Made by a program: the position numbers and the translations under genes. Source: Anodontia alba (lineage: Eukaryota; Mollusca; Bivalvia; Lucinida; Lucinidae). From it: a DNA stretch of 64,000 nucleotides. Numbering within the stretch: position 1 is the first letter of the stretch; every line of letters starts with the position of its first letter. The stretch lies in contig OZ024823.1 in NCBI GenBank assembly GCA_964016985.1, positions 107,744,476 through 107,808,475 of the forward strand, read 5' to 3'. Of this stretch, positions 13,081 through 25,240 are shown piece by piece. The notes beneath the pieces were generated by a model, which was not told the origin of the DNA, searched no databases, and was given only the letters and a program-made list of their open reading frames with translations.

Positions 13081-13254
13081 TTAACCCTTTAGTGCCAAAC
13101 ATGTCTGCCACAGATGATAATTGGGAATATTTTTATTGTTATTTTACAGAGAAAATAAGGCCTAGCTGATAGAGAATGTCCAGCCTTATTTTCTCTGAAA
13201 CATGAAAATAATAAAATATTTGCTACAATTTTTTTTTTGGCACTTAACGGTTAA
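13081..13254. mobile_element. foldback MITE, TTAA-CCCTTTAGTGCCAA type
   Basis: TTAACCCTTTAGTGCCAAAC ... TTTGGCACTTAACGGTTAA. The core is an AAAATAAGGCCT..AGCCTTATTTTC palindrome. Diverged relatives: 17220-17442, 37239-37451, 43592-43815 and, in the IFT43 3' UTR, about 53955-54150. Confidence 0.8.
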
Positions 13255-14307
13255 AAGCAAACATATGATAACATGATTGTTAAAAAAAAGGTCCTTGCTG
13301 AGTTTTAAATCCCATGATACAGAGGTGAAGTAGATATCATTTTGTAGTTAATATATTGTTTGTGTAGTATTAACTACCAAATAAATGAAACACTTTAGTG
13401 CATAAAAAATACATATACAAGATATTTTTGGTAAAACAAAAGTACTTACATTTTCTGTTTCCAAAATTACATGGTACTTGGAAACAGATCAGATGAATGT
13501 TGAAACATTTCAGTTTTGGTATTTTGCATAAATTTATATAATTTAAGTGGCTGTTACAACATTTCAGTTCTCTATATTTTACATAATTTCTATGTCCCAT
13601 TATTTTTACTATAACAGTTTAGGGTATTAAAGGTGTTTTATGCTTTTATTTTTTGTGCTTAATTGCAAAATACTGCAAAAAAAACCCCAACAAACAAACA
13701 AACTGAAAACAATAAAAGTTCTTTGTGTGAATTCAGGAGTGGAGTTAACAGAACTTGTATGCATTTGTGTTCTATTAAGTGGTCAGTCTTTCCCTGTGAG
13801 AGCAAGAATTCACAGAAAGATTTTTATTTGCCATTTTATTTGACCTGATAGTAATTAATATTTTCTTTAATGCTGTTGTGATTTCAAGCTGTTATATCAT
13901 GCTTCATACTCTTGTCTTGTATAAACATTGTTGAACGGTGCTCATATATATTCTGATCTTGTGTTATGTCCCTTGTGTAATTTTATGTAGAGTTTTCTCC
14001 CTTGTATAGATGTTCCTTGTTGCAGTAGATCTCACCTATTCATGTCTGTTATGTTGATTTTAGAGATATCTATATTCGGAAGCCATAGTGGGATTTGATA
14101 ATAATGGCAGTCTTATTTGATATCTAAATCCACTTCACCTTTTAGATCTAAAATCAGTGTCTGTTATTATCCTTTGTAAATCAATTTATTTGCTACAGAT
14201 TTGGTCAGTACCAGACAGTACTTTATTTTAAAGCTGTACAGACTCAGATAAGCTGCTGTTTGTTTTTTTGTTTGTTTTTTTTTAACCAAAATATTGGTAT
14301 TTTTCTT

Positions 14308-14770
14308 ACTGTATTTACCCTAAATATTGTATTTATCCTAAGTATTCAGACACCTCAACTCCTTACCATACTTGGTCTTAAATTATGTACTCTCTGTGCT
14401 AAATCAGCAGACAACAAGTACAATTTACTACCCGATGTTGTGTCTAAAAATTGCTGGATGAGTGGCAAACAGTGTAGACCCTGATGAGATGCCGCGTTCC
14501 TGCGGCATCATGTGGGTCTACACTGTTTGCTGAGGCCTGTCTGTCTGAATACATATGGTATATATAGTGTAAGGGAAGCCTAAACTCCTTACCGTATTTG
14601 TCTTAAAATTTGAACAAGTCCATTTTAACGCCTGTTGGTTTGTCTAATGATTGTTTGATGAGTGGCAAAAAATGTAATCCCTGATCAGACACAGAATTCT
14701 GAGTCTTTGGATCTGGGTCAGCACTATTTTTGCAGGCCTGTCTGTCCCAGTACTTAGACTGCCTGCAGAT
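14308..14770. mobile_element. two tandem TACCCTAAGTATT foldback MITEs
   Basis: Each unit has an ATTTACCCTAAGTATT-like end, ACACCTCAACTCCTTACCAT, the core GCAAACAGTGTAGACCCTGA..CATGTGGGTCTACACTGTTT and a CCTGTCTGTCCCAGTACTTA end. The first spans about 14308-14570, the second about 14570-14770. Others: 11204-11390, 16370-16520, 21040-21130, 21360-21560, 36760-36970, 39700-39895 and 54370-54595. Confidence 0.75.
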
Positions 14771-14893
14771 GGTCAACTCATAATGACTAGATGGCTAACC
14801 AGTGTTATGCTATAACTCCATACAAAGTATTTGTAATCATAATTTAGGTGTAAATTTGGATCATAATATGTATACTGAAAGCATATTGTCCAA

Positions 14894-14920
14894 ACACACA
14901 CACACACACACACACACACA
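14894..14920. repeat. (AC)n microsatellite
   Basis: Uninterrupted AC dinucleotides. A second, imperfect CA array lies at about 25515-25550. Confidence 0.95.
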
Positions 14921-15345
14921 GGCTGCTGCATTTGACCTTATTACCTTACAAACCCTTATAAGTGCACAGTCAAGCAATTTTGTAATCTTCCAAGTACAGT
15001 TCATGCACTTTTATATAAAAGCATGCATTTTTGGTTCTCATTTTAATGAGACCCAACAACATATGCTTTTATAAAGAAAATCAGAAAAAAAAATGTCGCT
15101 TAAGTATCATTAAATCTCATGAGGTCATCTTCTTATCTTTCTTATCAGGTGGATATTATTTTACCACTTTCCAGTAATTTTAAAAATCCTAAGTGCACAA
15201 TGTGGTAATTAGATTGAATATAGTATTTAACTCGACCACGCAGTGCTACTTCCCTTTATGCATGGACCATAGGCCAGATCAGGAGCTTTTTTCTGCCAAA
15301 AAGTTACGATATTTTTCTTATTTCTCCACAAAAACATACATTATA

Positions 15346-15493
15346 TAGAGATTATTATCTGCCAATTTTTCATATCATACCCCATATCAACCTGAGACAC
15401 CCATATCAGCCCTCAGGCCTTCGGCATGGGCTGATATGGGTGTCTCAGATTGATATGGGCTATGATATGAAAAATGCCATATCATAATCTATT
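15346..15493. repeat. long palindrome with ATATGGGTGTCTCAG arms
   Basis: Arms of roughly 60-65 bp (TTTTTCATATCATACCCCAT .. and its complement; TGAGACACCCATATCAGCCC and its complement) are separated by a loop of about 15 bases (TCAGGCCTTCGGCAT). It lies in the place normally taken by the core of the GTGGGTACTC family. Confidence 0.8.
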
Positions 15494-15542
15494 TATTGTA
15501 CATTTTTCTTTCTGACAAGTCTGCCTATTTGCCCGGGCAAAA

Positions 15543-15830
15543 GGGGGTGGTCGGGTGGTGCAAAGGTGTCGTGTATCGTATGTCACCGGGGCGTCCAACT
15601 GATATTGGCTTACAGTTGGACAAGGCCTGCTATCCTTGTAGCAGGTAAAGGTAGAGGGGGAATGTTTTTATTTCTTCTGTTTCTTCACTATCATTCCTGT
15701 TCCTCTTTCTTTCCTGTTCCTCTCTTTCATCTCCTCTACTATCTCTTCTATCTCTTTTCTCCCTTTCTCTGGGAGACGACACAAAATGACCCACAAGGGT
15801 TGACGGGTCGTTAAACCCCAACACAATCAA
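15543..15830 (+). mobile_element. SINE-like element (family C), 288 bp, with 13-bp target duplication
   Basis: Target duplication TGCCCGGGCAAAA at 15530-15542 and 15831-15843. GGGGGTGGTCGGGTGGTGCA at the start suggests a tRNA-type box A. There is a C/T-rich middle and the tail GGGTCGTTAAACCCCAACAC. Same length as the copy at 44405. Confidence 0.85.
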
Positions 15831-17524
15831 TGCCCGGGCAAAAAAGCTGCATCAACCACATGACCTATTATCACACCTTTTGTGCTCCACAAGAGTGATA
15901 TGTTCTTGAAAGCAATGTTAGTATCACATTAGCAAAATGAACATATTTTCTAGTAAATGTATGATAAGGGTACTTAATAGAAGTGTCTTAACAAGGCACT
16001 TATAATGAATACGGTACCCACAAATGTTTTCGTGGAGAAATAAGATGAATGTTTACCTGATACCCTTTCTTATCTGGAGCTATGTTGGCATTGAATCTGA
16101 AATTCTGTCTTGTCATAAAGAGACTCAACCCAGCCTTGGGCATCCAAGTACTCATTGCTGTCCTACTGATCAGACTAGATGAACAGCTGGTCCTGAGTTT
16201 ATTGTTTCTATATGAGATAGCTACAAATAAGACCATTTTTGTACCAAAAATTGTTGATATCGTCAAAAATATGGGTACTCTTTGCAGTATGTGCTTTGAG
16301 GTGATTCCAGTAAGTATCTTATTTGCCGTAAGTCTTTTGAGAGACATACCTGTGCAATGTAGACAGATTAGATGCCTCAGAATGTGGGATCTGATCAGGA
16401 TCTGCACTGTTTGCTGCTCATTTTTAGACACACCAGCAGGTGTCTGAAAAAGAACTTTTTGAAACTTTAGGACTATATGGTAAGGAGTGAAGGTGTTTCA
16501 GTTTTTAGGGTAAATACACCACCCATTCTCTATCAGAAGAATTGTCAAGAAAGGGTATTTTGTGATAATTATGGTATAATTTTCTCCAGTTCTACATAAA
16601 AAGATTTTGTGGGTACTCATTAGAAATGCCTCTCTGAGGCACTTCTAATGAGTATCCACAATATATGTTTTTTTTGGAGAAATAATAAAAATTATCCCAG
16701 AGTTATCGTCAAATGCTCCTCCTTAACTATTTCTCTGACATGTCCTTCAGTGGATAAATATGAAAAATATTTCACTGGATACTCCTTATCTTGAACTACC
16801 GTATAAGCTGTTCCATGAGTAAAGGGCTCTTTAGTTAAGGCCTACATCATCCAGCTCTTCTGTGCACTGATCAGGGTCGTCATTTTGGTCTAAAAACAAT
16901 GTATTTTAAAGTATGAGCTTCAACGTCAGAAAACATACCTTTGGACATGTGTGCCCAGTGAAGTCAGATCAGCCTGCACATTTGCACAGTCCAGTCAGAA
17001 TCTTCACTGGGTGCATTTTAGATAGCCAAGGATGTAAAGTTTTTTCTTGCAGACAATGAAGACTGGAGCAGACTGTGTGGATGTGCATACTGATTTTAGT
17101 CTTCGTTGTGTGCACATGTCAGAATATGTATTCTAATGTTGTGCTCATATTGAGTGAGTAGCAAAGTTAGTAATATTTTGAGTGATTAGTATATAGAGTG
17201 AGTAAAGGCCCTGATCAGATTAACCCTTAAAGCATTAAGCAAAATTGTAGCAGACAACATTCTTTATTTAGTATTATTATTTTTGAAAGAATATTAGACC
17301 TGTCATTTATGTGACTCTTCCACTAGATAGAAGATTCAGATGAAATGTGAAGCCTTATTTTCTCTGAAAAATACAAAATGATAAGAATAATTAAAAATCA
17401 AAATTTTGTCTGCTGTAGTTCTGATTAGTGCCTTAAAGGTAAAGTCAGGGTGTTGTCTGAGCTGTTAAGTTGGTGTGCAGTCCATACTGGACCTTCAGTT
17501 TTCTTATGAAATAAGACCCCTCAC

Positions 17525-17737
17525 TTAACCTCAGTCCTGCAGAGCCCGGATATGTCCAGCCTTTGCAAACAGTGTAGATCCAGATCAGTTGCTTTCTGAA
17601 GAAGCCAACTGATCTGGATCTGCACTGTTTGCCGTTAAGTTGTGAATTTATATAAATAATTTGGATCAAGTAATCTGATTGGCTGAAAATTAGAAATGGG
17701 CATGGCATCTTTATTTATCCAGCAGGACAAGGGTTAA
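17525..17737 (-). mobile_element. piggyBac-type MITE (TTAA family), reverse orientation
   Basis: 213 bp between TTAA sites, with termini TTAACCTCAGTCCTGCAGA and AGCAGGACAAGGGTTAA. The central palindrome is GCAAACAGTGTAGATCCAGA..TCTGGATCTGCACTGTTTGC. TTAA duplications with CCC..GGG termini are the piggyBac signature. No transposase. Confidence 0.85.
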
Positions 17738-18328
17738 GGTGCAAACTGTATTTGTTTGGTAGGTTAAATTTTTCATTGTGTGCTTTATGTAATTTGATCT
17801 TAGTTGATGATTGTTTAATGGGCCATGCAAAGTAAAATGGGATCCTGTAGCCAGTACTAGCTTGGAAAATCTGGGCCAATCTGTGCATCTTTGCACACTG
17901 CTCTGATCCATTGCAGTCTAGGATATTGCAGAATGTACAAACAGTGTGTATTCTTGACCACAGTATGGTATGGTCCATGACTCTGTGTTGGCTGTGTTAT
18001 ACATAGGTCCAGACAAGTGACTGTGTCCAATTAAAATCTTGTGATATTTTTCTTGTTTCTGTATGAAAAGGTATGTTGTGGGTTCTCAATAGAAGCACTT
18101 CTGTGAAGCACTTCTAATGACATAGCTACAGATAAGGCACTTTTCCACCAAAAATTGTTGATATTTTTCTTATTTGTCCATGAAAACGTACATTGTGTTG
18201 AGGTGCTTCTAATGAGTACCCACAACATATGTCTTTGTGGAGAAAGAAGAAAAAATATTTTCCTGATACCACCTCATAGCTGGAGCTGTGAATGCCCACA
18301 GTATCGTGTTTTATCCAGTTATTGTTTT

Positions 18329-18541
18329 TTAACACTTATCCTGCTGAATAAATTAAGATGCCACACCCTTTTCAGATTTTCAACCAATCAGATTACTTGA
18401 ACCAGATTGTTGATGTAAATCCACAAACTAAATGGCAAACAGTGCAGATCCAGATCAGATGGCTTCTTGGAAGCCAACTGATCTGGATCTACACTGTTTG
18501 CTAAGGCAGAGTATATCTGGGTTCAGCAGGATAAGGGTTAA
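18329..18541 (+). mobile_element. piggyBac-type MITE (TTAA family)
   Basis: 213 bp, TTAACACTTATCCTGCTGAA ... TTCAGCAGGATAAGGGTTAA, with TTAA at both ends and the shared central palindrome flanked by CAATCAGATTACTTGA. Confidence 0.87.
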
Positions 18542-19912
18542 TTGAGGAAGAAGAAAAATATTTAACTGGATACCCTTCATATGTAGAGTTATGGCTGTAA
18601 GGCCCCAGTTTGCTCGATGTGACTTACTTAATGGATGTGGGTATTTTCATGATAACACGTGAATGTAGTGCAAAAGGTATTGTCAGTTTAATCCATAATG
18701 GGGTGATTGTTTTATCTTATTGTTAATGTTGATGTTTTTATACGAAAAGAAAAGAGAAAATGTTTAAAATATTGTCCATTGTTGTATGGTGTGTGGGGCA
18801 TGGGGCTTTGGAGAAATTGTTAGAAATTTTTAATATGCTTTTTTTATTTATTGAAAATTCATGTTTTCTTTTGTCAGTCAAGCAGCATTTACACTTTCTT
18901 AGCATATTGACCCTCATCCCTAAACCTTTACCGCTCTTTGGGCTAAATCAGCAGACTACAAATCGACGATATTTCTTTTATTTTCCCAGAAAATAGGCTT
19001 TGAAATTTTTATTCAAATTGTCTCCTTTTTATGAAATGTCAAAGCCTGTTTCTGGGGTAAATGTTTCAAAATGTCATCTGCATAAATTTCTACCCAGCAT
19101 GCTAAGCATTAAAGTGCCAGTCACGACAACAGCAGACAACACTCTTAAATATTATATTCTAAGAAGATAAAGCTTGACATTTATGTGAATCGTATACTAG
19201 ACATTTGATTCACGTGAACTATCAAGCCTTGTTTTCTCACTAAAAAAAAAAAAAATAGAATGTTGACTACTATGATTTTGAATGGCCTTGTCAGGGTTAA
19301 AACACAGAAGATGAAATTAGAGGTGACATTTTTTTTAATTTTTTTATTTTATTTTATTTTATTTTTTTTTTTTTTTATCATTTTTTACTTATTTTGTTAG
19401 TGAAAATGTCTTTTGTCAGAGAAAATGCAAATTTTCCTAAGGAGACAGTTCGCATGAAATGTCAAGCCCTGTTTTGTGTGAAAAAATCAGAGAAAAGCTT
19501 CAGAATGTTGTCTGCAAATAATTTTATTCTTTGTGCACATAGTTAAAGTGTGTTGAGCTTTCGCATTATCTGGGGACAGTGTGCAGATGACAAGTAGATT
19601 ATGTTTTTCATATTTCCCAGAAAATAGGATTTGATATTTCATGCACATTGTCTCCTGAGGAGAATTTGTATGAAAAGTCAAACTCCTATTTTCTGGGAAA
19701 CTATTTAAAAATGTCTGAAATTTTTACCCAGCATGCTTAGCATAAAAGTCGCCATGAGCTGAAGGGTGGGAGGAAATCATTGGATCTAAGCCAAACAGAA
19801 GGTCCTGATCTTACTGCACACATGTACAGGGTGGTTCTGTTCTTTATTCTCTCTATATTGTAATCTTTAAACTGCCAAAGACAAAAGTCAGTGGAGGAGA
19901 TTTAGATGTTGC

Positions 19913-19914
<2 letters not shown>

Positions 19915-19954
<40 letters not shown>
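19915..19954. repeat. poly(T) run of about 40
   Basis: A homopolymer, with T-rich sequence also at 19330-19378. Probably the poly(A) end of a minus-strand retroposed sequence or simple slippage. Length is unreliable in any assembly. A poly(A) run of about 29 is at 12965-12993. Confidence 0.9.
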
Positions 19955-19959
<5 letters not shown>

Positions 19960-20420
19960 TCCTGAAGTAAGGCAATGTCATCTCTAATTGTCATGTTCAG
20001 AAAAGCTAATGGATAAAATCATTCTAGTTTCCCCTAGCTCATGTAAGATGTATTTTGTCATGTTAACCATACTTCTTTTTCATAATTGGTGGCTTCTTTT
20101 ACTTCAAATGTAATACATTTATTACACAAAATAAGGTGCACTTGACTGTTGGAGGTGCTGCTTTTAAAGTAATTACACTTGTAATTATACACATGGTCGT
20201 TAACAGTTTTTAGCTATTGGTCTGTTTTTGTTGTTCATTTTTCTTCATTTAGTTTGTTACACAGAAGCTGTCATGACCCATTCTTCTACATCATGCATAG
20301 CTTCAATGAATTATTATTTATATTTCATCTTAAATAATTTGATTTATGTACGTTTCTAGCAAAATGGTATGAAAATATATAATTTTGAAGAAAGTAACTG
20401 TTTGTTTTTTATTTGTTATT

Positions 20421-20668
20421 CTGGGTCCAATTGTTCAAAGCTAACGACGTCGTTAGTTAACGATTCGTTAAAATTTACATCGAGTGATACGCAAATATGC
20501 TGAAATTTTTTGCTGAAAAAATGTGAGTAGCTTTTGCACTGCAAAAGCTACTCACATTTTTTCAGCAAAAAATATCAGAATATTGTACATTGAATCCGCT
20601 AAAACAGTTAACGAAATGACCCTTAACGAGCTTGTTAAGCTAACGACGCTTTGAACAACCGGGTCCAG
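20421..20668. mobile_element. CTGGGCCCAG foldback MITE, 248 bp
   Basis: Same length and structure as 7325-7572 with CTGGGTCC termini and an intact central hairpin. Confidence 0.87.
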
Positions 20669-20724
20669 TTTGATACTTAAATCATTTTTATTGTATTCCT
20701 TCCTTCTCTATATATTGCCATATG

Positions 20725-21035
20725 CCCTCTCGGACATTCTAGGCAGGTGTACATTGTACACCCCGGTTTGCAGGATGGAGGCCTACAAGTAACTATTTCA
20801 AATTACCGTATGGTTCTTTAACCTGCACATGGTGTGACTTCCTTGCACAGTTAACGTCCTGATCGGAAGGACGGCGCACTGTTTTCATGTCATGCCTGCA
20901 AATGACACGAATGAAAGCCTGTTTGGACACAGAAAATTCCCTTGCCTAAGCCTGGGATTGATCCCGGTACCTTTAGCTCTAGAGGCCAGTGCGCTCACCA
21001 CTGAGCTACCACGCTCACCACTGAGCTACCACGTA
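20725..21035 (-). mobile_element. tRNA-derived SINE (family B), minus strand
   Basis: The reverse complement begins CGTGGTAGCTCAGTGGTGAG (box A, present twice in tandem at 21001-21034), then box B GGGATCAATCCC and a long body. It is distinct from families A and C. Confidence 0.75.
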
Positions 21036-21689
21036 TTTACCCTAAGTATTTGAGTAACCGGTCCTGAGAAAACAGTGTAGATCCAGATCTTGCTGCAGCA
21101 TCTGATCAAGGGCTGCACTGTTTGCAACTCATTCAGCAGATTTTATGAAGAGTGCATGGCTTAGACTTTAGTGCTGCCAACTTTGAGTCACAAGTTCTTG
21201 GATTTGAGTACTGCTACAGGCGGAATTCATCTCATAACTGGACAGCTTTTTATTGCACAGAGCCTTTCATTATTGCCCCTTCATCGCCTCAGTATGACAA
21301 ATAATGTTAGATGGGACATGAAACTGAATCATCAGCTGCAGGTTTTAGACATTAATATTGTAATAACTCTAAGTATTGGGACAGATAGGCCTTTACAAAC
21401 AGTGTAGACACAGATCAAACACCACAGAATGTGGCATCTGATCAGGGTCTACACTGTTTGCCATACACACAGCAATATTTTAAACATGTCAACAGGTGGT
21501 AGAATGGACTAATTCAAATTTTAGGACAGGTATGGTAAGTAGATATCATATCCTAGTACTTAGTGTAAATAAGGTAGTAAAAGGACTTGTTCAAAATTTA
21601 GGACAAGTATGCAAAGGAACTGAGGTGTCCAAATATTTAAGGCAAATCTGGAACTGTAATGAAAAATAAAAAAAAATCGGCGTTAAAGA

Positions 21690-21935
21690 TGGTGACGATT
21701 CTGGGAGACCCCATGTTCCTGTGACTAATACCTGCTGTCAAAAGAACGCCTGATGTACTGTTTGAAACAGCAGATATGTAGGGATAACATCGACAGCAAC
21801 TCATAAAATTTTGACTGAGCATTTGGGACTTAGGAAGATATGTGCCCGTTGGGTACCTCATTTGTTAACAACAGAACAAAAGGATAATGGTGTTAAATGT
21901 GCCAGGGAATTGCACAAAATGTATAAAACTTGTAT
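21690..21935 (+). pseudogene. mariner transposase relic, N-terminal part
   Basis: A reading frame contains LTEHLGLRKICARWVPHLLT followed by EQKDNGVKCARELHKMY, the conserved DNA-binding/linker region of mariner transposases. Preceding codons are disrupted. It stops at the nested repeats that begin near 21985. The catalytic part may be the piece at 24880-25240. Confidence 0.75.
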
Positions 21936-21984
21936 CACTGTTTTCAGAGAAAAAGATGTCCCCCATTGTTATTTTCAGTTTTTC

Positions 21985-24060
21985 TACCACTTTAACCTTG
22001 AAAAGTAGATTAAGGTCACCAAAATCTAATCAGCTCTTTGTTATGTCCCAATTATATATTCATGAAAATTTGGTAAAAATCCAACCACTGGTTCAAAAGA
22101 TATTGTGCAAACAAGAAAGTGTCCAGTTTTTAGCACACCTGAGCAAAAGCTCAGGGTGAGCTATTGTGATCACCCTCTGTCAGTTGTCCGTCATTGTCCA
22201 TAGTCATCTGTCGTCTATCATAATAATTAGTTTGTTAATGCTCTAGAGGTCACATTTTTTAACCAATCTTAATGAAACTTGCTCAGAATATTAGCCTCTG
22301 TTAAATCTAGGTCAAGTTTGAAACTGGGTCACTTGAGGTAAAAAATTATGTCACCAGTACAGATCAAAGGAAAACCTTGTTAACACTAAAGAGGTCACAT
22401 TTTTTTAAGAAATCATGAATCTTGCTCAAACTGTTTGTCTTAATGATTTTTAGGTCAAATTCAAAACTGGGTTGTTTGGGGTCAAAAACTAGGTCACCAG
22501 ATTATATCAAAGGAAAACCTTGTTAATTCTCTAGAGGTCACTTTTTTTAAGTAATCATCATGAATCTTGCAAAATGTGTGTCTTGATGATTGCTAGGTCA
22601 GATTTGCAAATGGGTCACTTGGGTTCAAAAACTAGGACACAATGTCAAATCAAAGGAAAACATTGTTAACACTCTAGAGCCAAATCGGAGGAAAACCTTG
22701 TTAACACTCTAAAGGTAATATTTTTGAAATAATCACCATGAATCTTGCTAGAAATGTTTGTCTTGATGATTTCTATATCAAGTTCAAAACCTGGGTCAAA
22801 AACTAGGTCACCAGGCAAATCAAAGGAAAACCTTGTTAACACTCTATAGAGGTGACAGTTTTGAAGTAATCATCATGAATCTTGCTCAAAATGTTCTTCA
22901 TGATTTCTACCTCAAGTTCAGAACTTGGTCACTTGGTGTCAAAAACTAGGTCTTTAAACCAAATCACAGGAAAACTTTGTGAACACTCTAAAGGTCACAT
23001 TTTTGAAGTAATCATGATGAATCTTGCTCAAAATGTTTGTCCTGATGATTTCTAGATCAGATTTAAAACTGGGACACTTGGGGTAAAAAAACTAGGCCAC
23101 AGGCAAGATCAAAGGAAAGCCTGGTTTACGCACTAGAGGTCACATTTTTAAGTAATCATTGTGCATTTTACTCAATTTGTTTGTCGATTTCTAGGTCAAG
23201 TTGAAAACTGGCTCACTTATGACCTATATCTAACAGTCCAGTAACTAAGTTTTTCTGTTAAGGTCAGTTTCTCAGTAACTATTGGTCCTACAGCCATGAT
23301 ACTTGGTACTTGCTTACATCTCAGCATGGCCTCTTGATTGCAGTCATCTATATTTGACCTCGGCCTACATTTTGCGGTCCACTAACTTTGTTAAGTTTGT
23401 TGCATTTAGATCAGTTTCTCAGTAACTATTTGTCCTACAGCCAGTGATACTTGACACATTCATACATTGTATCAAGACCTCTTGAGTGCAGTCATCCATA
23501 TTAAATTTTGACCTATATTTCACGGTCCATTAGGCATGCTACATTGTCTGCGGTGTTTATGTAATCATTATGAATCTTGGTTAGAATGTTTGTTTTGATC
23601 ATTTCTAGGTCAGGTTCTCAAAGATATGAGGTGAGCGTTACAGACTGTGACCTTATCTGAGTTATGTAATCATCATGAATCTTGTTCAGAATGTTTGTTT
23701 TGATCATTTCTAGGTCAGGTTCTCTAAGTGCTAAGATACTCAGGTGAGCGTTACAGGCTGTGACCTTGAAAATTAGGTCAGGTCACCAAAATCTAATCTG
23801 TTCTTTGTTATGTCACAATTATATATCCATGCAATTTGGAAAGAGTCCAACCACTGGTTCAAAAGATTTTGTGCAGACAAGAAAGTGTCACAGAATTTTC
23901 AGTTTTTCTACTGCTGTGACCTTGAAAATTAGGTCAAGGTCACCAAAATTTAATCAATTCTTTGTTATGTCCCAGTTATATATCCATGCAAATTTGGAAA
24001 GAATCCAACCACTAGTTCACAAGGTATTTTGCAGACAAGAAAGTGTGATGCCGACGCCAA
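21985..24060 (-). repeat. dispersed repeat interrupted by the 22135-23758 element
   Basis: Sequence around CCTTGAAAAGTAGATTAAGG, CCAACCACTGGTTCAAAAGA and GACAAGAAAGTGT lies left of the insertion and is repeated two more times right of it (about 23760-23895 and 23920-24045). A relative in opposite orientation, with GGGGGACAT ends, is at 42955-43200. Confidence 0.6.
22135..23758 (+). mobile_element. second tandem-repeat-bearing dispersed element
   Basis: The left end (TAGCACACCTGAGC..GCTCAGGGTGAGC) is the same hairpin end as at 40728. The body is about seven units of roughly 140-150 bp (TCATGAATCTTGCTCAAAAT, then AAAGGAAAACCTTGTTAACA). It ends near CAGGTGAGCGTTACAGG. So the same termini surround a different core repeat. 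It is inserted in another dispersed repeat (21985-24060). Confidence 0.7.
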
Positions 24061-24184
24061 CAGGATCCGCATAAAAAACAATATGCACTCCCACCCCCCA
24101 CCACCACCCCCTCACCTGAGGTGGGGGCATAACTGTCAAAACAAAAGGATAGATAAATTGCTAAATTGTGATGAACCTGTATAA

Positions 24185-24835
24185 TTTTGAACCCTAATGA
24201 AAGGTTAAAGGCTCCATATTCCTCAAAAATAGACATTTTATTCTCCAAGAACGATTTAATAAATTGATATGTTGTATTAATACAATCATAAAATGTGGCA
24301 CATGACAGCCTGTAAAATTTCAGTTAGTCTCTCGTTATTGAAATGAAATGTTTTTTGTTTGTTTTTTTAATCGTGTCTCTGAATAAATGTTGCCAACATT
24401 GATTCAGAGATACAATAAAAAATCGTTTCATTTTTAATCCAGTTAAAAAATGAGAGACTAACTGAAATTTTACAGGCTGTTAGATGCCACATTTTATGAA
24501 TGTATTAATACTATATATCAATTTATTGAACTTTTCTTGGATAAAAAATGTCTATTTTTGAGGAATATAGGGGTCTTTAACAAAGTGTGGATCTCTAAAA
24601 ACTAAAACAGAACAGTTAACATAAATTCAGAAATACAAAAAAAAAATCGTTTCATTTTTGATCCAGTTAAAAAATGATAGACTAACTGAAATTTTACAAG
24701 CTGTTAGATGCCAAATTTTATGATTGTATTAATACTATATATCAATTTATTAAACCTTTCTTGGATAAAAAAAAAAAATTGTCAATTTTTGAGGAATATA
24801 TGGGGCCTTTAACAAAGTGTGGATCTCTAAAAATT
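24185..24835. repeat. inverted plus direct repeat complex
   Basis: 24187-24350 is the inverse of 24420-24590 (ACTAACTGAAATTTTACA and its complement, TGTCTATTTTTGAGGAATAT and its complement). 24640-24830 then repeats the right arm directly. Probably a foldback element with a duplicated arm, within or beside the mariner remnant. Confidence 0.7.
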
Positions 24836-24879
24836 AAAACAGACCTTTTATTGCGAAAAAGATCTCAAAGTACGAGAAA

Positions 24880-25240
24880 GGTTCTTAATTCTATCTTTAA
24901 TTCCAAAGACCCTGTAGCTGCACTAAAGGGATATTCTATTATCAGCAAGTTTTATAAAACAATGTGCAAAAGAAAGTCGATAAATATGTCAGATGGTGTC
25001 CAAAGATTGGCATATGCAACATCAGTTTTATCCATGACAATGCACCAGCTCACAAAAGCAAAATTGTTTTGGACTTTTTGCACACCAAATGCATTAAACG
25101 GCTATCATACCCAACATATTCTCCAGCTCTAAGCCTGTGTGACTTTTAACTCTTACCAAGACAAAAAGAAATGTTATCTGGTAGACATTATAGCTTGTGT
25201 GTTAGGTAATGCGATATATCAGTTCCTCAACACTATATGA
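24880..25240 (+). pseudogene. mariner transposase relic, catalytic part
   Basis: Two overlapping frames carry FIHDNAPAHKSKIVLDFL (second catalytic Asp in HDNAPAH), KRLSYPTYSPALSLCDF (third acidic position) and further degenerate matches. Frame changes and stops make it non-functional. It may be the other half of the relic at 21690-21935, separated by later insertions. Confidence 0.75.

Noticed and set aside
16000..16447. Overlapping ORFs of 121 and 143 codons on opposite strands
   Set aside because: They lie across a GTGGGTACTC foldback and a TACCCTAAGTATT foldback element. Overlapping opposite ORFs over palindromes are expected, and neither shows a known motif.
22200..23200. Regularly spaced repeats, considered as a CRISPR-like array
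   Set aside because: Units of about 145 bp are degenerate along their whole length with no constant-repeat/unique-spacer pattern, and the window is eukaryotic.
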